The translations under genes were made by a program, and so were the position numbers. From Rebecca billardiae RCC1528 (Eukaryota; Haptophyta), in assembly GCA_965240325.2 (NCBI GenBank), contig OZ251234.1, positions 1,860,001-1,924,000 on the forward strand: a stretch of DNA of 64,000 bases. The letters run 5' to 3'. How positions within the stretch are numbered: position 1 is the first letter of the stretch; every line of letters begins with the position of its first letter. Below the pieces are notes generated by a model that made no database searches, had not been told where the DNA came from, and was given only the letters and a program-made list of their open reading frames with translations. This document shows positions 53,590 through 64,000 of the stretch, one piece after another.

Positions 53590-55335
53590 AGGCTCCGCCA
53601 GCGGAGCTCAGTTCGAGTCGAATAGATCAGCGAGCTCGGCCAGCGGAGGTTGAGTGTCAATATGGATATGATTACGGTTATTTACCATTCGCATTACTCC
53701 AATATGACATACGGCGCCAGTGAAGCTCCGCCAGCGGAGGTCAATTCAAGTCAAGTGGGTCATTAATATGACATTCGGCGCAGTCGAGGCTCCGCCAGCG
53801 GAGCTTAGTTCAAGTCCAATAGGTCGATCTGCGAGCTCCGCCAGCGGAGGTTAAGTGTCAATATGGATGATGATTACGGTTAACGGCTTCGCATTACTCC
53901 ATCAATTTGATATACGGCGCCACCAAAGCTCCGCCAGCGGAGCTCAGTTCAAGTCAAGTGGGTCATAAATAATGCCACTCGGCGCAGTCGAGGCTCCGCC
54001 AGCGGAGCTTAGTTCAAGTCCAATAGGTCCGCGAGCTCCGCCAGCGGAGGTTACGTGTCAATATGTATGGCGGATGATATGATTACGGTCAACGGCTTCG
54101 CATTACTCCAATATGACATACGGCGCCACCAAAGGCAAAGCTCCGCCAGCGGAGCTCAGTAATCAGTTCGAGTCAAGTGGGTCATCAATAATGACATTCG
54201 GCGCAGCCGAGGCTCCGCCAGCGGAGCATAATTCAAGTCCAATAGGTCTGCGAGCTTATTCGCCAGCGGAGGTTACGTGTCAATATGGATGATGATTACG
54301 GTTAACGGCTTCGTATTACTCCAATAATATATGACATACGGCGCCACCAAAGCTCCGCCAGCGGAGCTCAGTTCAAGTCAAGTGGGTCATCAATAATGAC
54401 ATTCGGCGCAGCCGAGGCTCCGCCAGCGGAGCTCAGTTCAAGTCGAATAGGCCAGTGGGCTTTGTCAGCGGAGGCTACGTGTCGTGAATATGGATATATG
54501 ATGATTATTACGGTTAACGGCTTCGCATTACTCCAATATGACATACGGCGCCACCAAAGCTCCGCCAGCGGAGCTCAGTTCAAGTCAAGTCAGGGTCGTC
54601 AACAATAACATTCGGCGCAGCCGAGGCTCCGCCAGTGGAGCTCTGTTCACTAGTCAAGTGGGTCATTAATAATAAAGTGACATTCGGCGCAGCCGAGGCT
54701 CCGCCAGCGGAGCTCAGTTCAAGTCGAATAGGCCGGTGGGCTCCGCCAGCGGAGGTTACGTGTGAATATGGATGATGATTACGGTTACCGGCTTCGCATT
54801 ACTCCAATATGACATACGGCGCCACCAAAGCTCCGCCAGCGGTCTGAGCGGAGCTCAGTTCAAGTCAAGTAATGGGTCGTCAACAATAACATTCGGCGCA
54901 GCCGAGGCTCCGCCAGTGGAGCTCAGTTCACTAGTCAAGTGGGTCATTAATAATGACATTCGGCTCAGTCGAGGCTCTGCCAGCGGAGCACAGTTCAAGT
55001 CAAATAGGTCTGCGAGCTCCGCCAGCGGAGGTTGAGTGTGGATACTGTCATATATGGATTCTGATGACGGTTGACGGCTACGCATCACTCCAATAGGACA
55101 TGCTCCGCCACCAAAGCTCCGCCAGCGGAGCTCAGCTCAAGTCAAGTCAGTCATCAATAATGACATTGGCCTCAAGTAGCCGAGGCTCCACCAGCGGAGC
55201 ATTTGACGTGGAACGCCCATGCTCGTCCGCGCCAGCGGGGAGTTTTCGTGGCCACAAAAATCTCCGCCGGCGGAGGGTCTGGGCCCCTTGCCCGGATCGG
55301 CTCCGCCAGCCGCCCAGCGGAGACTTTTTGTATAG
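53590..55335. repeat. Palindromic minisatellite array built on CTCCGCCAGCGGAG
   Basis: About 27 copies (some with one or two changes) of the 14-base self-complementary core CTCCGCCAGCGGAG lie in 1.75 kb, in a higher-order unit of about 205 bp. Each unit has three cores and the markers GATTACGGTTAACGG, CATTACTCCAATATGACATACGGCG and GGGTCATTAATAATGACATTCGGCG. The marker GATTACGG recurs at intervals of 202-285 bp, seven times. The array decays towards 55300. Confidence 0.92.
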
Positions 55336-55597
55336 TGACTCTTCGTCTGGAGAGAGAGATGAGAGAGAGAGACGAGAGAGATATATATAGTATTATAGTA
55401 GCAGATAGTCTAGCAGCTAGTCGCTACGAGTAATAACTGCTGCTAGTTGTCAGTTGAAGAAGCAGTTAGTGACCTCCATGACGCAGTTGGATCTGCTGAC
55501 CGTCTGAGTGTGCGTCACGCGAGCACTGGCGGCATCATGCATCACTATCAGCATCCGACGAGTCCGATGACGATGTCGCCGGTGACAGCCGCGGTCA
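55336..55597. other. Intergenic, with GAGA repeat
   Basis: Short GAGAGA/GATATATA simple sequence at 55356-55390, then the 3' flank of the gene on the minus strand. No gene seen. Confidence 0.5.
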
Positions 55598-58500
55598 TCA
55601 GATGTCGATGAGGCTGCCTGACGGCTGCGTGCTTGGCCCTCCCAAGCTGGCGCCGGCAGCGGCTGAGCTGGGGCCGTCGTCGGCGGACGAGCGCGCGTCC
55701 CGCCGGACCTGATTCGCCGGCGACGGCGTGACGGAGGAGCCCCACGACTCGTTGTCATCGGCGCGCTCGTCGTCCCAGCCCCAGCCGTGCTCGCCCCACG
55801 AGGCGTCGCCCTCGTGGTCCCACGACTCCTCCCAGTGGTCGGCACACGCGGCGGGGCCGCCCCCGCTCCCGGCACCGCCGTACCCGCCGTGCCGCACGCC
55901 GCCGCCCGCGCCCCTCGGCGCGGGCCTCACGCCGCCGCCGCCGCCGCCGCCCATCGACTCGCTCTCAGAGAGCTCCATGTACTCGCGCTGCGCGGCGCCG
56001 CGCATCCGGTACCACAGCACGAGGATGGCGCAGAGGACGAGCGTGCCCAGCGCCAGGCCGAGCTTCACCTGCGCGCGCGCGTTGGCGGCGGGGCGGGCGC
56101 GAGGGGCGCGAGTGAGTGCGGCGCTGTGGCCGTGATCAGGCGCCAGGATCAGCAGGGTGCCACGGCGGAGGCAGCGCTGCGCTCGCCTTCGACCAGACGG
56201 GCGCGGGGGGCCGCGCGCCGCGCGCACCTTTGCAAGCAGGGACATGCCCTCTGCAGGGCGGGGCGGCGGGGCGGCGGCGGCCTCGGCCGCTGGCCGTGCC
56301 TCGGCCGCCGCCGAGCCACCGGGCTGGCCGTCGGCTTGGGAGGCACTGGCGCCTGCGGGCTTGGCCGCCAGCAGCTCGAGGCCCCCAGCGGCTGCGCCGG
56401 TGCCGCCCTGCGCGGCGGCACCCTCAGCCCCTGCCAGCGCCTGCTGCGCACCCGCGTCGCTGGGAGGCAGCGCGCCCGCGCCGCGAGCGCTGGCCCGGTC
56501 TCCCGCCCCGTTGTCGCCGCCGCCGCCGCCGTTGTCAGCACGCGCCTGCGTGGCCTGTGCGCCGGGGCCATCGTCGCAGAGCAGCCCGGTCTGCGTGAGC
56601 GGCGTCGGGCACGACGCGCTCTGCGCGGAGAGTGAGCACGTGCGCAGCGCGTCACACCAGCCGCAGCCCGAGCGCGCCGCGCACTCGGAGCAAGTCGAGA
56701 GCTCGCCGCAGGCGGAGCGGTCGCAGCCAAGGCCCTGCGCGCGTGCAGCGCGGCACGCCGCGCCGGGGCACAGCGCAGGTGAGCGCGGCATGCGCGCGAG
56801 CGCGCGCGCGCGCGGCGGAGGGGCGGGTCGGCGCGCGGCGGTGGTCGCTGTGCGCGCGCGGCGCGCGCACCTCCCAGCCCGCATCGCACTCACAGCGCTG
56901 CTCGTCCGGCACGCAGCGGCCGTGGCCCGAGCACGCCGTCGGCTCACCCGGGCACACGCGTCGCATGCGTTCGGAGCCCGAGTCGGCCGTCGGCGCAGCG
57001 CCCAGCTCGGCGCCTGCCTCGCCCCTGCTCGCGCCCACGTCGAAGGCGGCGGCGAACGCGCCGGGCTCTCGCGCGGCCGCGGCCTGCTCGGCGCCCACCG
57101 ACGTCTCGGCGGGTCGCGTCCCGAGCTCCGTGGGCGCTGGGGTTGGCACGCCGCCGCCACCGCCGCCGCCGCTCCCGCTGGCTGCTCCGGACGCCGCGGA
57201 CGGCACGGCAGCGTCAGCGCCCGCGCCGCTGCTTCCCGCGCGCTCGCCAGGCAGCGCGCCGGCAGAGTCCAGCGCTTGCAGCGAGCTGCCTGGGGCGCCG
57301 TCGGCGCTCGCTGCGGAGCCGCTCGCGGCCATCAGCCCCGGCCACGCTGGCCGCTGCTGCGGCTGCTGCTGCGCGTTCGGCGCGCCGGTGGCCGCGCCAG
57401 AGGCTGCGCCAGCCTCTGCTGGCTGTGCGCCATCATCAACTGCCCCCGCCGGCGCCGCCTCGCCGCCGCTGCCGCCGCCCCCAGCAGGCTCCGTCGAGGC
57501 CGCGGAAGGCTGCTGGAACCGCGGGGGCAGGTGGAAGTGGCTCGGCACGGTCGCCTCCGCGCGTGCGCCCGGGACTGACTGGACCACCGGGGCAGGCGCT
57601 TGACCCTCGGTGCCCGGTCCCGAGGCCGCCGCTGCTGCCGCGCCAGCTGCGCTGCCGCCAGCGCCACCACCGCTGTCGCCTGCCGCACTCGGACCGCCAG
57701 AGGCCGCGGCTGCGGGCTGCGTGGTGCCGGTGCTGGAGCCGCTGCGCGCAGCAGAATCCACAGGCGCTGGCTGCGCCGCGCTGCCGCCACCCTCAGCCGT
57801 GCTCGCGGGCTGCGATGCCGATGGCTCTGCACCGCTCGTGGCCGCGCCCGCGGCGGCGGCTGCCTGCGCCGCGCTGCCGCCATCCGTGGCTGTGCTGCCC
57901 GGCTGCGATGCCGATGGCTCTGCACCGCTCGTGGCCGCGCCCGCGGCGGCGGCTGCCTGCGCCACGCTGCCGCCATCCGTGGCTGTGCTGCCCGGCTGCG
58001 ATGCCGATGGCTCTGCACCGCTCGTGGCCGCGCCCGCAGCGGCGTCCGTGGCCACCTGTGCCGCCCTGCCGCCGTCAGGGGCGGTGGTCGCGGGCTGTGC
58101 TGCGGTCGGCTCCGCACTGCTCGTCGTGGCGCCCGTGGCCGCTGCCTGCGCCGAGCTGCCGCCGTCGGCACCCGCAGTGGCCGGCTGTGCGGCGGTCGGC
58201 GCAGCACTGCTCGCGGCTGCGGCTGCGGCTGCGCCGGTGGCCGTAGCCTGTGCGGCGCTCAGGGCTGCGCCCGAGGCTGCGCTCGTGCTCGCTGGAGCTG
58301 CGCCGCTTCCATCAGTGGCTGTGGTCAGGGCCTGCGATGCGCTGGCCTCGGCGCTGGCCGTGGGGGCTCCGCCTGTCGCGGCTGCAGGGGCCGCGCCGCC
58401 GCTGTCGGGGGCTGTGGTCGTGTGCTGTGCTGCGGTGGGCTCGGCACTGTTCGCGGCTGCGCCCGTGGGCGCGCCTGCGGCCGCCTGCGCCGCGCCGCCG

Positions 58501-59840
58501 CCGTCGGTGGCTGTCGTCGCCGGCTGTGCTGCGGTCGACTCAGCACTGGGCGTGGCTGCGCCCGTGGCTGCCGGCTGCGCTGCGCTGCTGCCGTCCGTGG
58601 CCGTGGTGGCGGACTGCGACGCGGACCCCTCGGCAGTGCTCGCGGCTGACGCTGAGGGCGTACTCGCACCCAACACCGGTGCCGCGCTGCCGCCTTCCTC
58701 GGCTGTGGTCGGGGGCCGTGCTGCGGTATCCCCCGCGGCTGCGGTGGCGGGCTGTGCCGCGGTCGCCTCGGAGCCGCCCGTACCTCCACCCGTCGCTGCG
58801 AGCGTGGCCGGCTGGGTCGCGCTGCCGCCGTCCGTGGTTGTGGTCGCGGGCTGCGCCGTGCTCGCCTCAGCAGTTGCAGCGGCTGTGTCCGCGGCCGCCG
58901 CGTACGTCGCGCCGCTGTCGGTGGGTGTTGCTGTCGCGGGCTGCGGCGCAGCAGGCTCAGCGCCAGCGGCGTCGTGCGCAGCGCCGGCTGTGCTGCCAGT
59001 GGAGCTTTCGCTCCCAGCTGCCTGCGCTGCGGCGCTGCTGCCGGCCGTTGCCACGGCCGTCGCGCCGGGCTCGGTGGTGGACGCGGCTGCGTCTGAGGCC
59101 GACGCGTGCGCCTCAGGGCTGGCTCCTGTGGCCACTGCCGCGGGCTGAGATGCAGCGGGGTCGGCCGTGGTCGAAGCAGCGTGCGTTGAACCCCCGCCGC
59201 CAGCAGCGCCTGCGCCGGCGTGTCGAGTCGCATGCCCTGCCACACCACCGCCAGTCTGGTCCACGCCCGCTGAAGCGGATGCGTTCACGACACGTTCAAC
59301 GCGCACTGGCTCGCGTGCGTCGGCCCCCCGCGGCTCGCCGCCGGCCGGAGCCGGGATCGAGCCCGCCGAGAGATCGAGCGATGCGTTCGAAGGCGGCCTG
59401 GTGATTCGCTGGATCGACGAGGCGTTGGTGTGCAGCACCATCGACGCGATGCCCCGCATGCGTGCAGACCAGGACGACACCACGCCGGGGCTCGTGGCGT
59501 TGGGGCTGGAAGAAGCCGCCGCGCCGCTGAACGCAAGCCCAGCGGCCGGCACGTCAGAGCCCACCCCCGCTGCTGCGCGTGGAGGCGCTGCCCCCGGCAC
59601 GGTTGCGTTGTGCCCGGGGTTTGCGTTGGTGCGTGCGTCCGTGGACGCGTTCAGCGTGGCCACCGTCAGCGCGGCCGCGGCCTCCAGCGACGACGGTTGC
59701 ACGGGCGCGCCGAGGCCCACACCGAGGCCGATGGCGCACAGCGCGAGCACCCGGAGCACGCGCTCGCGCCCAGCCACCTGCGCAGTGCGGCGAGACGCCA
59801 TCGCGAAGCGGATCCGCGCCGCGGTTGGGGGCGTCGTCAT
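55598..59840 (-). CDS. Mucin-like type I membrane protein with EGF-like and PSI domains
   Basis: Exons 59840-56871, 56734-56228 and 56068-55598; introns of 136 bp (GTGCGC...GCAG) and 159 bp (GTGCGC...GCAG, in frame). The spliced protein is about 1315 residues. After a hydrophobic start (VLRVLALCAIGLGVGLGAPV) come about 600 residues of degenerate Ala/Thr/Ser/Gln/Pro repeats around PTAAQPATTATDGG, likely O-glycosylated stalk. Next is an EGF-like piece CPGEPTACSGHGRCVPDEQR, with C-D-A-G-W, then a PSI (plexin-semaphorin-integrin) piece CGELSTCSECAARSGCGWCD, a low-complexity spacer, a membrane helix LGLALGTLVLCAILVLWY and an acidic, Gly-rich cytoplasmic tail. It is a cell-surface protein; adhesion or signalling is inferred. 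The alternative start at 59801 would shorten the leader. Confidence 0.8.
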
Positions 59841-60046
59841 CCGCGCCAGCAGAAGCGATGGCGGCGCACGGGCGCGCGCGTCCGGACCTTCCGGGGAGCC
59901 TCACCGGAGTTTGCTGCAGAGCTTCTGCGCACTTGCGCAGCGCAGCCCCGGGCAGCGCTCTTGATCAGCTCAGCCGCCGCCGCCCCGCCGGTGGTCAAGG
60001 AACCGCAGAGCGGCCACTCGCACGCACGGCGCGCCCGCGAAGCGGA
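59841..60046. promoter_or_regulatory. Bidirectional promoter between mucin-like and HEI10-like genes
   Basis: 206 bp separate two divergent start codons. No TATA-like box or clear factor site is seen. Confidence 0.55.
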
Positions 60047-61470
60047 ATGTCGTCATACCCGCGGCACGCGCCCGGCACGCCGCACCCGTGCGTCGAGCGC
60101 ACAGGTCTCGCGTGGCAGTCCGATCCGCTCAAGTGCACCATCTGCTTCGCCGAGCTCCCGGCGACATACCTGCTCACGGCATGCGACCACCTGCTGTGCG
60201 TCTCGCACGAGGAAGACGCGGAAGATCTGCCGCACCGTTGCCCAGCGTGCCGCAAGCCGTTGGCACCCGGGTGCGCCGCGCATGCGAATGACGCGCGCTC
60301 CTCCGCGCGACGCGATGCACGCTCCTTGATACTCGCCTGCTCGCGCGCGCGCGTGCGCGCGCGCATGCGCTCGCAGAGGCGTCGTCAAGCACACACGCCC
60401 CTTCTTCCGCTCGGACGGCGAGATCGAGGCGTTCGCCAGGGGGCTGCTGCCCGAGGAGGGGCTCAAGCTCGCCTTCTACGCCAACGAGTTCCACGTGAAG
60501 CAGAAGAGCATCGAGGTGCTGCTCGAGCAGAAGAAGGCGCGCAGGTTTGTCAAGTCGGAGGCCAAGGCGAAGCAGCACAGCAAGGAGCTCGAGAATGGTG
60601 CGTCGCGCACCGGTGCGGCGTGCGCACGCTCGCGGTCCGACCCGCCCCATCCTGCGCGCCGCCGCGCCGCCGCGCCGCGCAGAGCTCAACTTCGTGCGCA
60701 GCGAGTGCAGCAAGCACCACACGGAGCTGGAGGAGCTACGCGCCGCCAAGCGCGAGGTCGACCACCGGCTGCTCGATCTCGGCTCCAGGTACAAGAGCCT
60801 GCAGCGGCAGCAGCTCGGCGGGCGCGCGAGCGCGGAGGCGTCCGCGCACGAGACCAGGCCCGGCCAGCTCGAGAGCCGTGACGGCCAAGGCGGCGGCGTG
60901 AATGGCTGGGAGCACGAGCGCATCGACTATGGCGCAGCGCACGGCTCCGGCGGCTCGCAGCTCATGGCGCGCAACTCCTCGCCGATGTACCGCGGCATCG
61001 GGCCGGGCTTCCCGCGGCACAGCCCGCGCGGCAGCCCGCATGAGCAGCGCGCGCCCTTTGCGCGGCGCAACGAGCCGGGCAGCCTCCCGCGCGCCGCCGA
61101 CGGCGTCGTCCCCGGTCTGCTCAACTCGGCGGCATCGCCTGTGACTCCGCACCAGCTCGCCAACACCAAGCGTGCCTCAGGGCGCAATGTGCCGTCGTGC
61201 GGCCCGGGCGGCGTGATGGACGCCGACGAGCTACGCAAGCGCGCTCGTGGTATGCCGCCATCTGCAGCCGCGGGCATGGCCGCGCTCAACAGCCCCAGCG
61301 CGCAGCGCGGCCAAGCGCAAGCTGCGAGCCGCCAGGCCTCATTCCCGTCGTGCATGCAGCGCGCCCAGATCGGCTCGATGACGCCCACGCGGGACCGCTG
61401 CGGCAACGCCGGCGCGACGGGCGGCAGCTTCATGATGGGGGCACCTCGCTATCAGCAGCATCCGTACTGA
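60047..61470 (+). CDS. HEI10: HEI10/CCNB1IP1-like RING E3 ligase
   Basis: Exons 60047-60270, 60377-60597 and 60683-61470, joined by introns of 106 bp (GTGCGC...GCAG) and 85 bp (GTGCGT...GCAG); reading frame is kept across both and gives 410 residues. The RING near the N-terminus has C-x2-C-x12-C-x-H-x2-C-x13-C-x2-C (CTICFAEL...CDHLLC...CPAC), the same spacing as human CCNB1IP1 and plant HEI10. It is followed by a coiled coil (LKLAFYANEFHVKQKSIEVL, KARRFVKSEAKAKQHSKELE, ELEELRAAKREVDHRLLDL) and a Ser/Gly/Arg-rich C-terminal tail, again as in HEI10. In other eukaryotes it promotes class I crossovers in meiosis, acting along the synaptonemal complex. Presence suggests a sexual cycle. Confidence 0.75.
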
Positions 61471-63152
61471 CGTGATGATGCTGATGACCTCAGACTCCTG
61501 ATGATCGATGAATCACAACCCCGATCATCATGGCACGTCATGAGTCGCAAGGCGCATGCAGCAATACACTCGAATCACCTAGCAGATAGCATGTATATAC
61601 CATATCCGCCGCCCGGATCATCAGATATGTATACTCATCCGCCGGAGCATTATCACGTTTCGATGACACGGCAAGTCGTAGTGGTCTAATATCAGCAGCA
61701 ATATAATCAATGTTAAAGCATGCCGTGATCAGATCGATCATCTGCGCTATTATTAGCGCCATCAGAACGAACGTGGTGGCTAGCTATCCGCCAGGCTCAG
61801 ATATGAGTCAGCTAGAGATTTAGAGTGAGTCGGAGACGTGAGTGAATGGCCTCGCTTGAGCCTTGAGGAGCTGATGCCCGACGGCTGATGTGGCGGTGAG
61901 AAATGTTCCTAGGCTCTGCCTAGCACGACTTGTCGGAGGCAGGCTTGGATTAAAGGAGGGGGGGCTGCCAAGTGCCACAGTGGCAACCTGTGGCGATGCG
62001 CTGCAGCCCACCGACGATGTGTCGACTGTCGACAGGCGTGTGGCCGTCAATAAATCCCCCATTGGCACGACGCGCCCTTGCCAGATGCGCGAGTGCACTC
62101 CCCCGGACCGTCATACACACTGGGCTGTGAGCCCCGTCATCTGTGCTCCCTCTGTAGTGATCTCTGCTGAGAATACGGGTACACTTCATCAGAGAGCAGT
62201 GAGCCCATGTCGGGGTGAGCTGCTGATTAGTAACGGCTGCCACCAGCCCTCGGTGTTTACTGTTTATCGCCGCCCCAGGCCCGCCGCCGGGCTAAGGCAG
62301 CTAAGGACGCCCAGGCGGGGCAGGGTGCCACTGGGTGGGATTCAACCGATATGCTTCAATATATGTCACATGGGCATGCCGTCTGACGATGATCATGTGA
62401 TGCCGAGCAGGCGACTGATAAGTGATATATCGGGGCCGTCATCTGGCGCCCACCGCTGCCGTCACTCTTTAAAACCTGTACGACCAGTACCGGCAGCCTG
62501 TAGTAGTAAAGTAGTAAAGCAATAACGAACTGGGCACGCGCAGGACTGGCGGGCGGCGGCTGCCTCTATTAGTCTATAAGTATAACAGTTAATAACACGA
62601 CGACATTCTGGCGACGCCGACGACAGCAGCCGAGTCGCGCCATAACCGGAATGGCGCTAAAAGTGATATTCTGGCCGTATAATTGCGACTGCTTTATTAG
62701 GCGTTGCAGTCAGTTGCTATATATAATAATATTTATGGTCGTATTATTACAACGGCTACGGTAATAAGCTAGTTAGCTACCGCTAGCAGTTATTCCGGTA
62801 CCTGGCTGACAAGCTGATGCCAGCAGATGATTCAGATTATATTGGCAAATACACTTTCAGCACTAGATTGGCACTGCAAGTCACTCGGACTCACTCAGTC
62901 GAGTCAGTCGGGAGTGACCGACTGCTAAGCTTTATTTTTACTAATATATATTAATAAATTATATATATATTCAAAATACGAATGTTCGGCGCTCATTGTT
63001 ATAAATAATAATACTATTAGTTACAAACAGCTCTAGCTTATAGCTGATAGCTACGGACGGTGTCGACTGAATCCGACTCAGGTCCAGGACGAAGGCTCCA
63101 TGGAGATTCGGATAGTCGTCGGAGATTGACTGATAATATAATCCGATGCTGC
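61471..63152. other. Intergenic, AT-richer, no gene seen
   Basis: Between the HEI10-like gene and the convergent minus-strand gene. Contains many GATCATC words near 61480-61760 and an AT-rich stretch at 62560-63000. A 211-codon frame at 61890-62525 (+) has no recognisable feature. Confidence 0.5.
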
Positions 63153-64000
63153 TTAGGCGTGGATGTCCAGGATCTCCTGAGCGAGGTGCGCAGCCGTGAG
63201 CGCGGCGTGCGTCGGGACGAGCCACGGGATCTCCTCGCGGAGCGACGGCAGCATGTACATGCCGCCGAAAGTGAGCAGGGCGCCCAGCGCCATCGGGTGC
63301 GGCAGCACGCCGTAGGGGAAGCCGCCCGCGCGCGTGGGCTGGCACGCGCCCATCTCCGAGCCAAAGTAGGCGCGCGTGGGGCCGAGGCGCGCGAGCGCGA
63401 GCGCGGAGAGCGCGAGGCCGCCGCACACGAGCGCGATGGAGGCGGTGTCCGATGGCTGCACGTGGCGTGTGTAGTGGTAGCCCAGCTGCGAGAACGCCAC
63501 AAGCTGTGGGTCGTCGCGGCGTGCATCGCGGCACGCGGCACGCGCGCGTGAGGTGTGCAAGAGGGGGCAGGGCGCGCTTGCTTGCTCGCGCACGCGCTGC
63601 CGCGCACCTTGAACGCAATCGAGTCGCGGATGAACTTGCCGAGCGAGGCCTTGTTGCGGTGGTAGTACGTGGCGATCGCCTTCACGTGGTGCAAGAAGGA
63701 CGTGGCCGCCAGGAAGAAGCGCGAGCCTGCACGCACACACGCGCACACGCGCACCGCGCGCGGCGCGGCAGCGCGCCGCCGGACGTGTGAGCTATCGCGC
63801 GGGGGCGGCGCGAGGCGCGCGCGGCGGCGCGTACCGGCGAAGGCGCTGATGGCGCCGAGGCCGAGGAAGAAGACGATGTTGTTCAGCCCCATCAGCTGCT
63901 CCATCCGGAACGTCATCTCCGTGCCGAGCAGCACCATCTTGGTCATGAACTGCCAGAAGAGGTTGGCCGCAGAGATGGTGTTCACAAACAGGTAGCGGAA
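63153..64000 (-). CDS. PEMT-like integral membrane methyltransferase (N-terminus cut by window edge)
   Basis: Exons on the minus strand: 64000-63835 (continues outside), 63726-63608 and 63503-63153; introns 63834-63727 (GTACGC...GCAG) and 63607-63504 (GTGCGC...CACAG; an alternative acceptor TCGCAG at 63486 also keeps frame and matches the local pattern better). The visible part has four or more hydrophobic segments, e.g. LNNIVFFLGLGAISAFAG, ASIALVCGGLALSALALARL and ALGALLTFGGMYML. The block YFGSEMG...GGFPYGVLPHPMALG, followed by REEIPW, resembles the H-P-x-x-x-G and E-E SAM-binding pattern of phosphatidylethanolamine N-methyltransferases and related ER enzymes. A role in phospholipid (choline) synthesis is inferred. 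Confidence 0.6.

Noticed and set aside
53590-55335. CRISPR-like array
   Set aside because: Cores are palindromic and repeat within a 205-bp higher-order unit with repeated, not unique, intervening DNA, and the genome is eukaryotic; it is a satellite.
57143-58246. Arg-rich plus-strand frames over the mucin-like gene
   Set aside because: Antisense of the repeat stalk; the minus strand has signal peptide, EGF, PSI and membrane segments joined by good introns.

Overview
This is a window of a eukaryotic nuclear genome, most likely from a microalga with a complex (secondary) plastid; a haptophyte fits best, with a GC-rich stramenopile or other chromist as the alternative. The reasons are: very high GC in most genes, spliceosomal introns of about 85-225 bp, a long-chain polyprenyl diphosphate synthase with what looks like a bipartite signal-plus-transit leader, a GT29 sialyltransferase, MYND and TIR-like families of the type common in such algae, and large amounts of microsatellite, foldback and minisatellite DNA. 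I see no rRNA, tRNA, CRISPR array or operon, and no taxonomic marker that settles the lineage.

Layout. 0-2.1 kb: the end of a secreted FG-GAP (beta-propeller) protein with a Ser-Pro-rich tail. 2.2-5.3 kb: two unrelated foldback (large inverted-repeat) elements. 5.3-11.2 kb: no convincing gene, with TA microsatellites. 11.3-24.8 kb: a gene-dense, very GC-rich block holding a MYND-finger protein, a putatively myristoylated TIR-like/ARM protein, a small conserved unknown, a solanesyl-type diphosphate synthase and, divergent from it, a KICSTOR subunit 2 (KICS2/C12orf66)-like protein.

25.8-51.8 kb: a second, less GC-rich block of intronless genes, four with a signal peptide or anchor and one with an N-terminal membrane anchor: a PhyH-type dioxygenase, an SGNH/PC-esterase-like protein, a GT29 sialyltransferase and two class I methyltransferases. 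Together they look like a Golgi or secretory glycan/lipid-modifying set. The block is loaded with mobile DNA: another foldback family, an interrupted copy of the 4-5 kb foldback, and a 7.0-kb Ty1/copia retrotransposon that sits exactly at the stop codon of one methyltransferase and carries a MYND zinc finger in its polyprotein.

52.4-55.3 kb: three satellite arrays, one built from the palindrome CTCCGCCAGCGGAG. 55.6-64 kb: intron-containing genes again: a mucin-like EGF/PSI transmembrane protein, a divergent HEI10 (CCNB1IP1)-like RING protein, and the 3' part of a PEMT-like membrane methyltransferase. All eight introns I could place start GTRCGY and end in CAG.

The most notable observations are the MYND finger inside the copia polyprotein, the placement of foldback elements 95-160 bp upstream of three signal-peptide genes, the KICS2-like gene, the 8/8 unusual splice donors, and the palindromic minisatellite.
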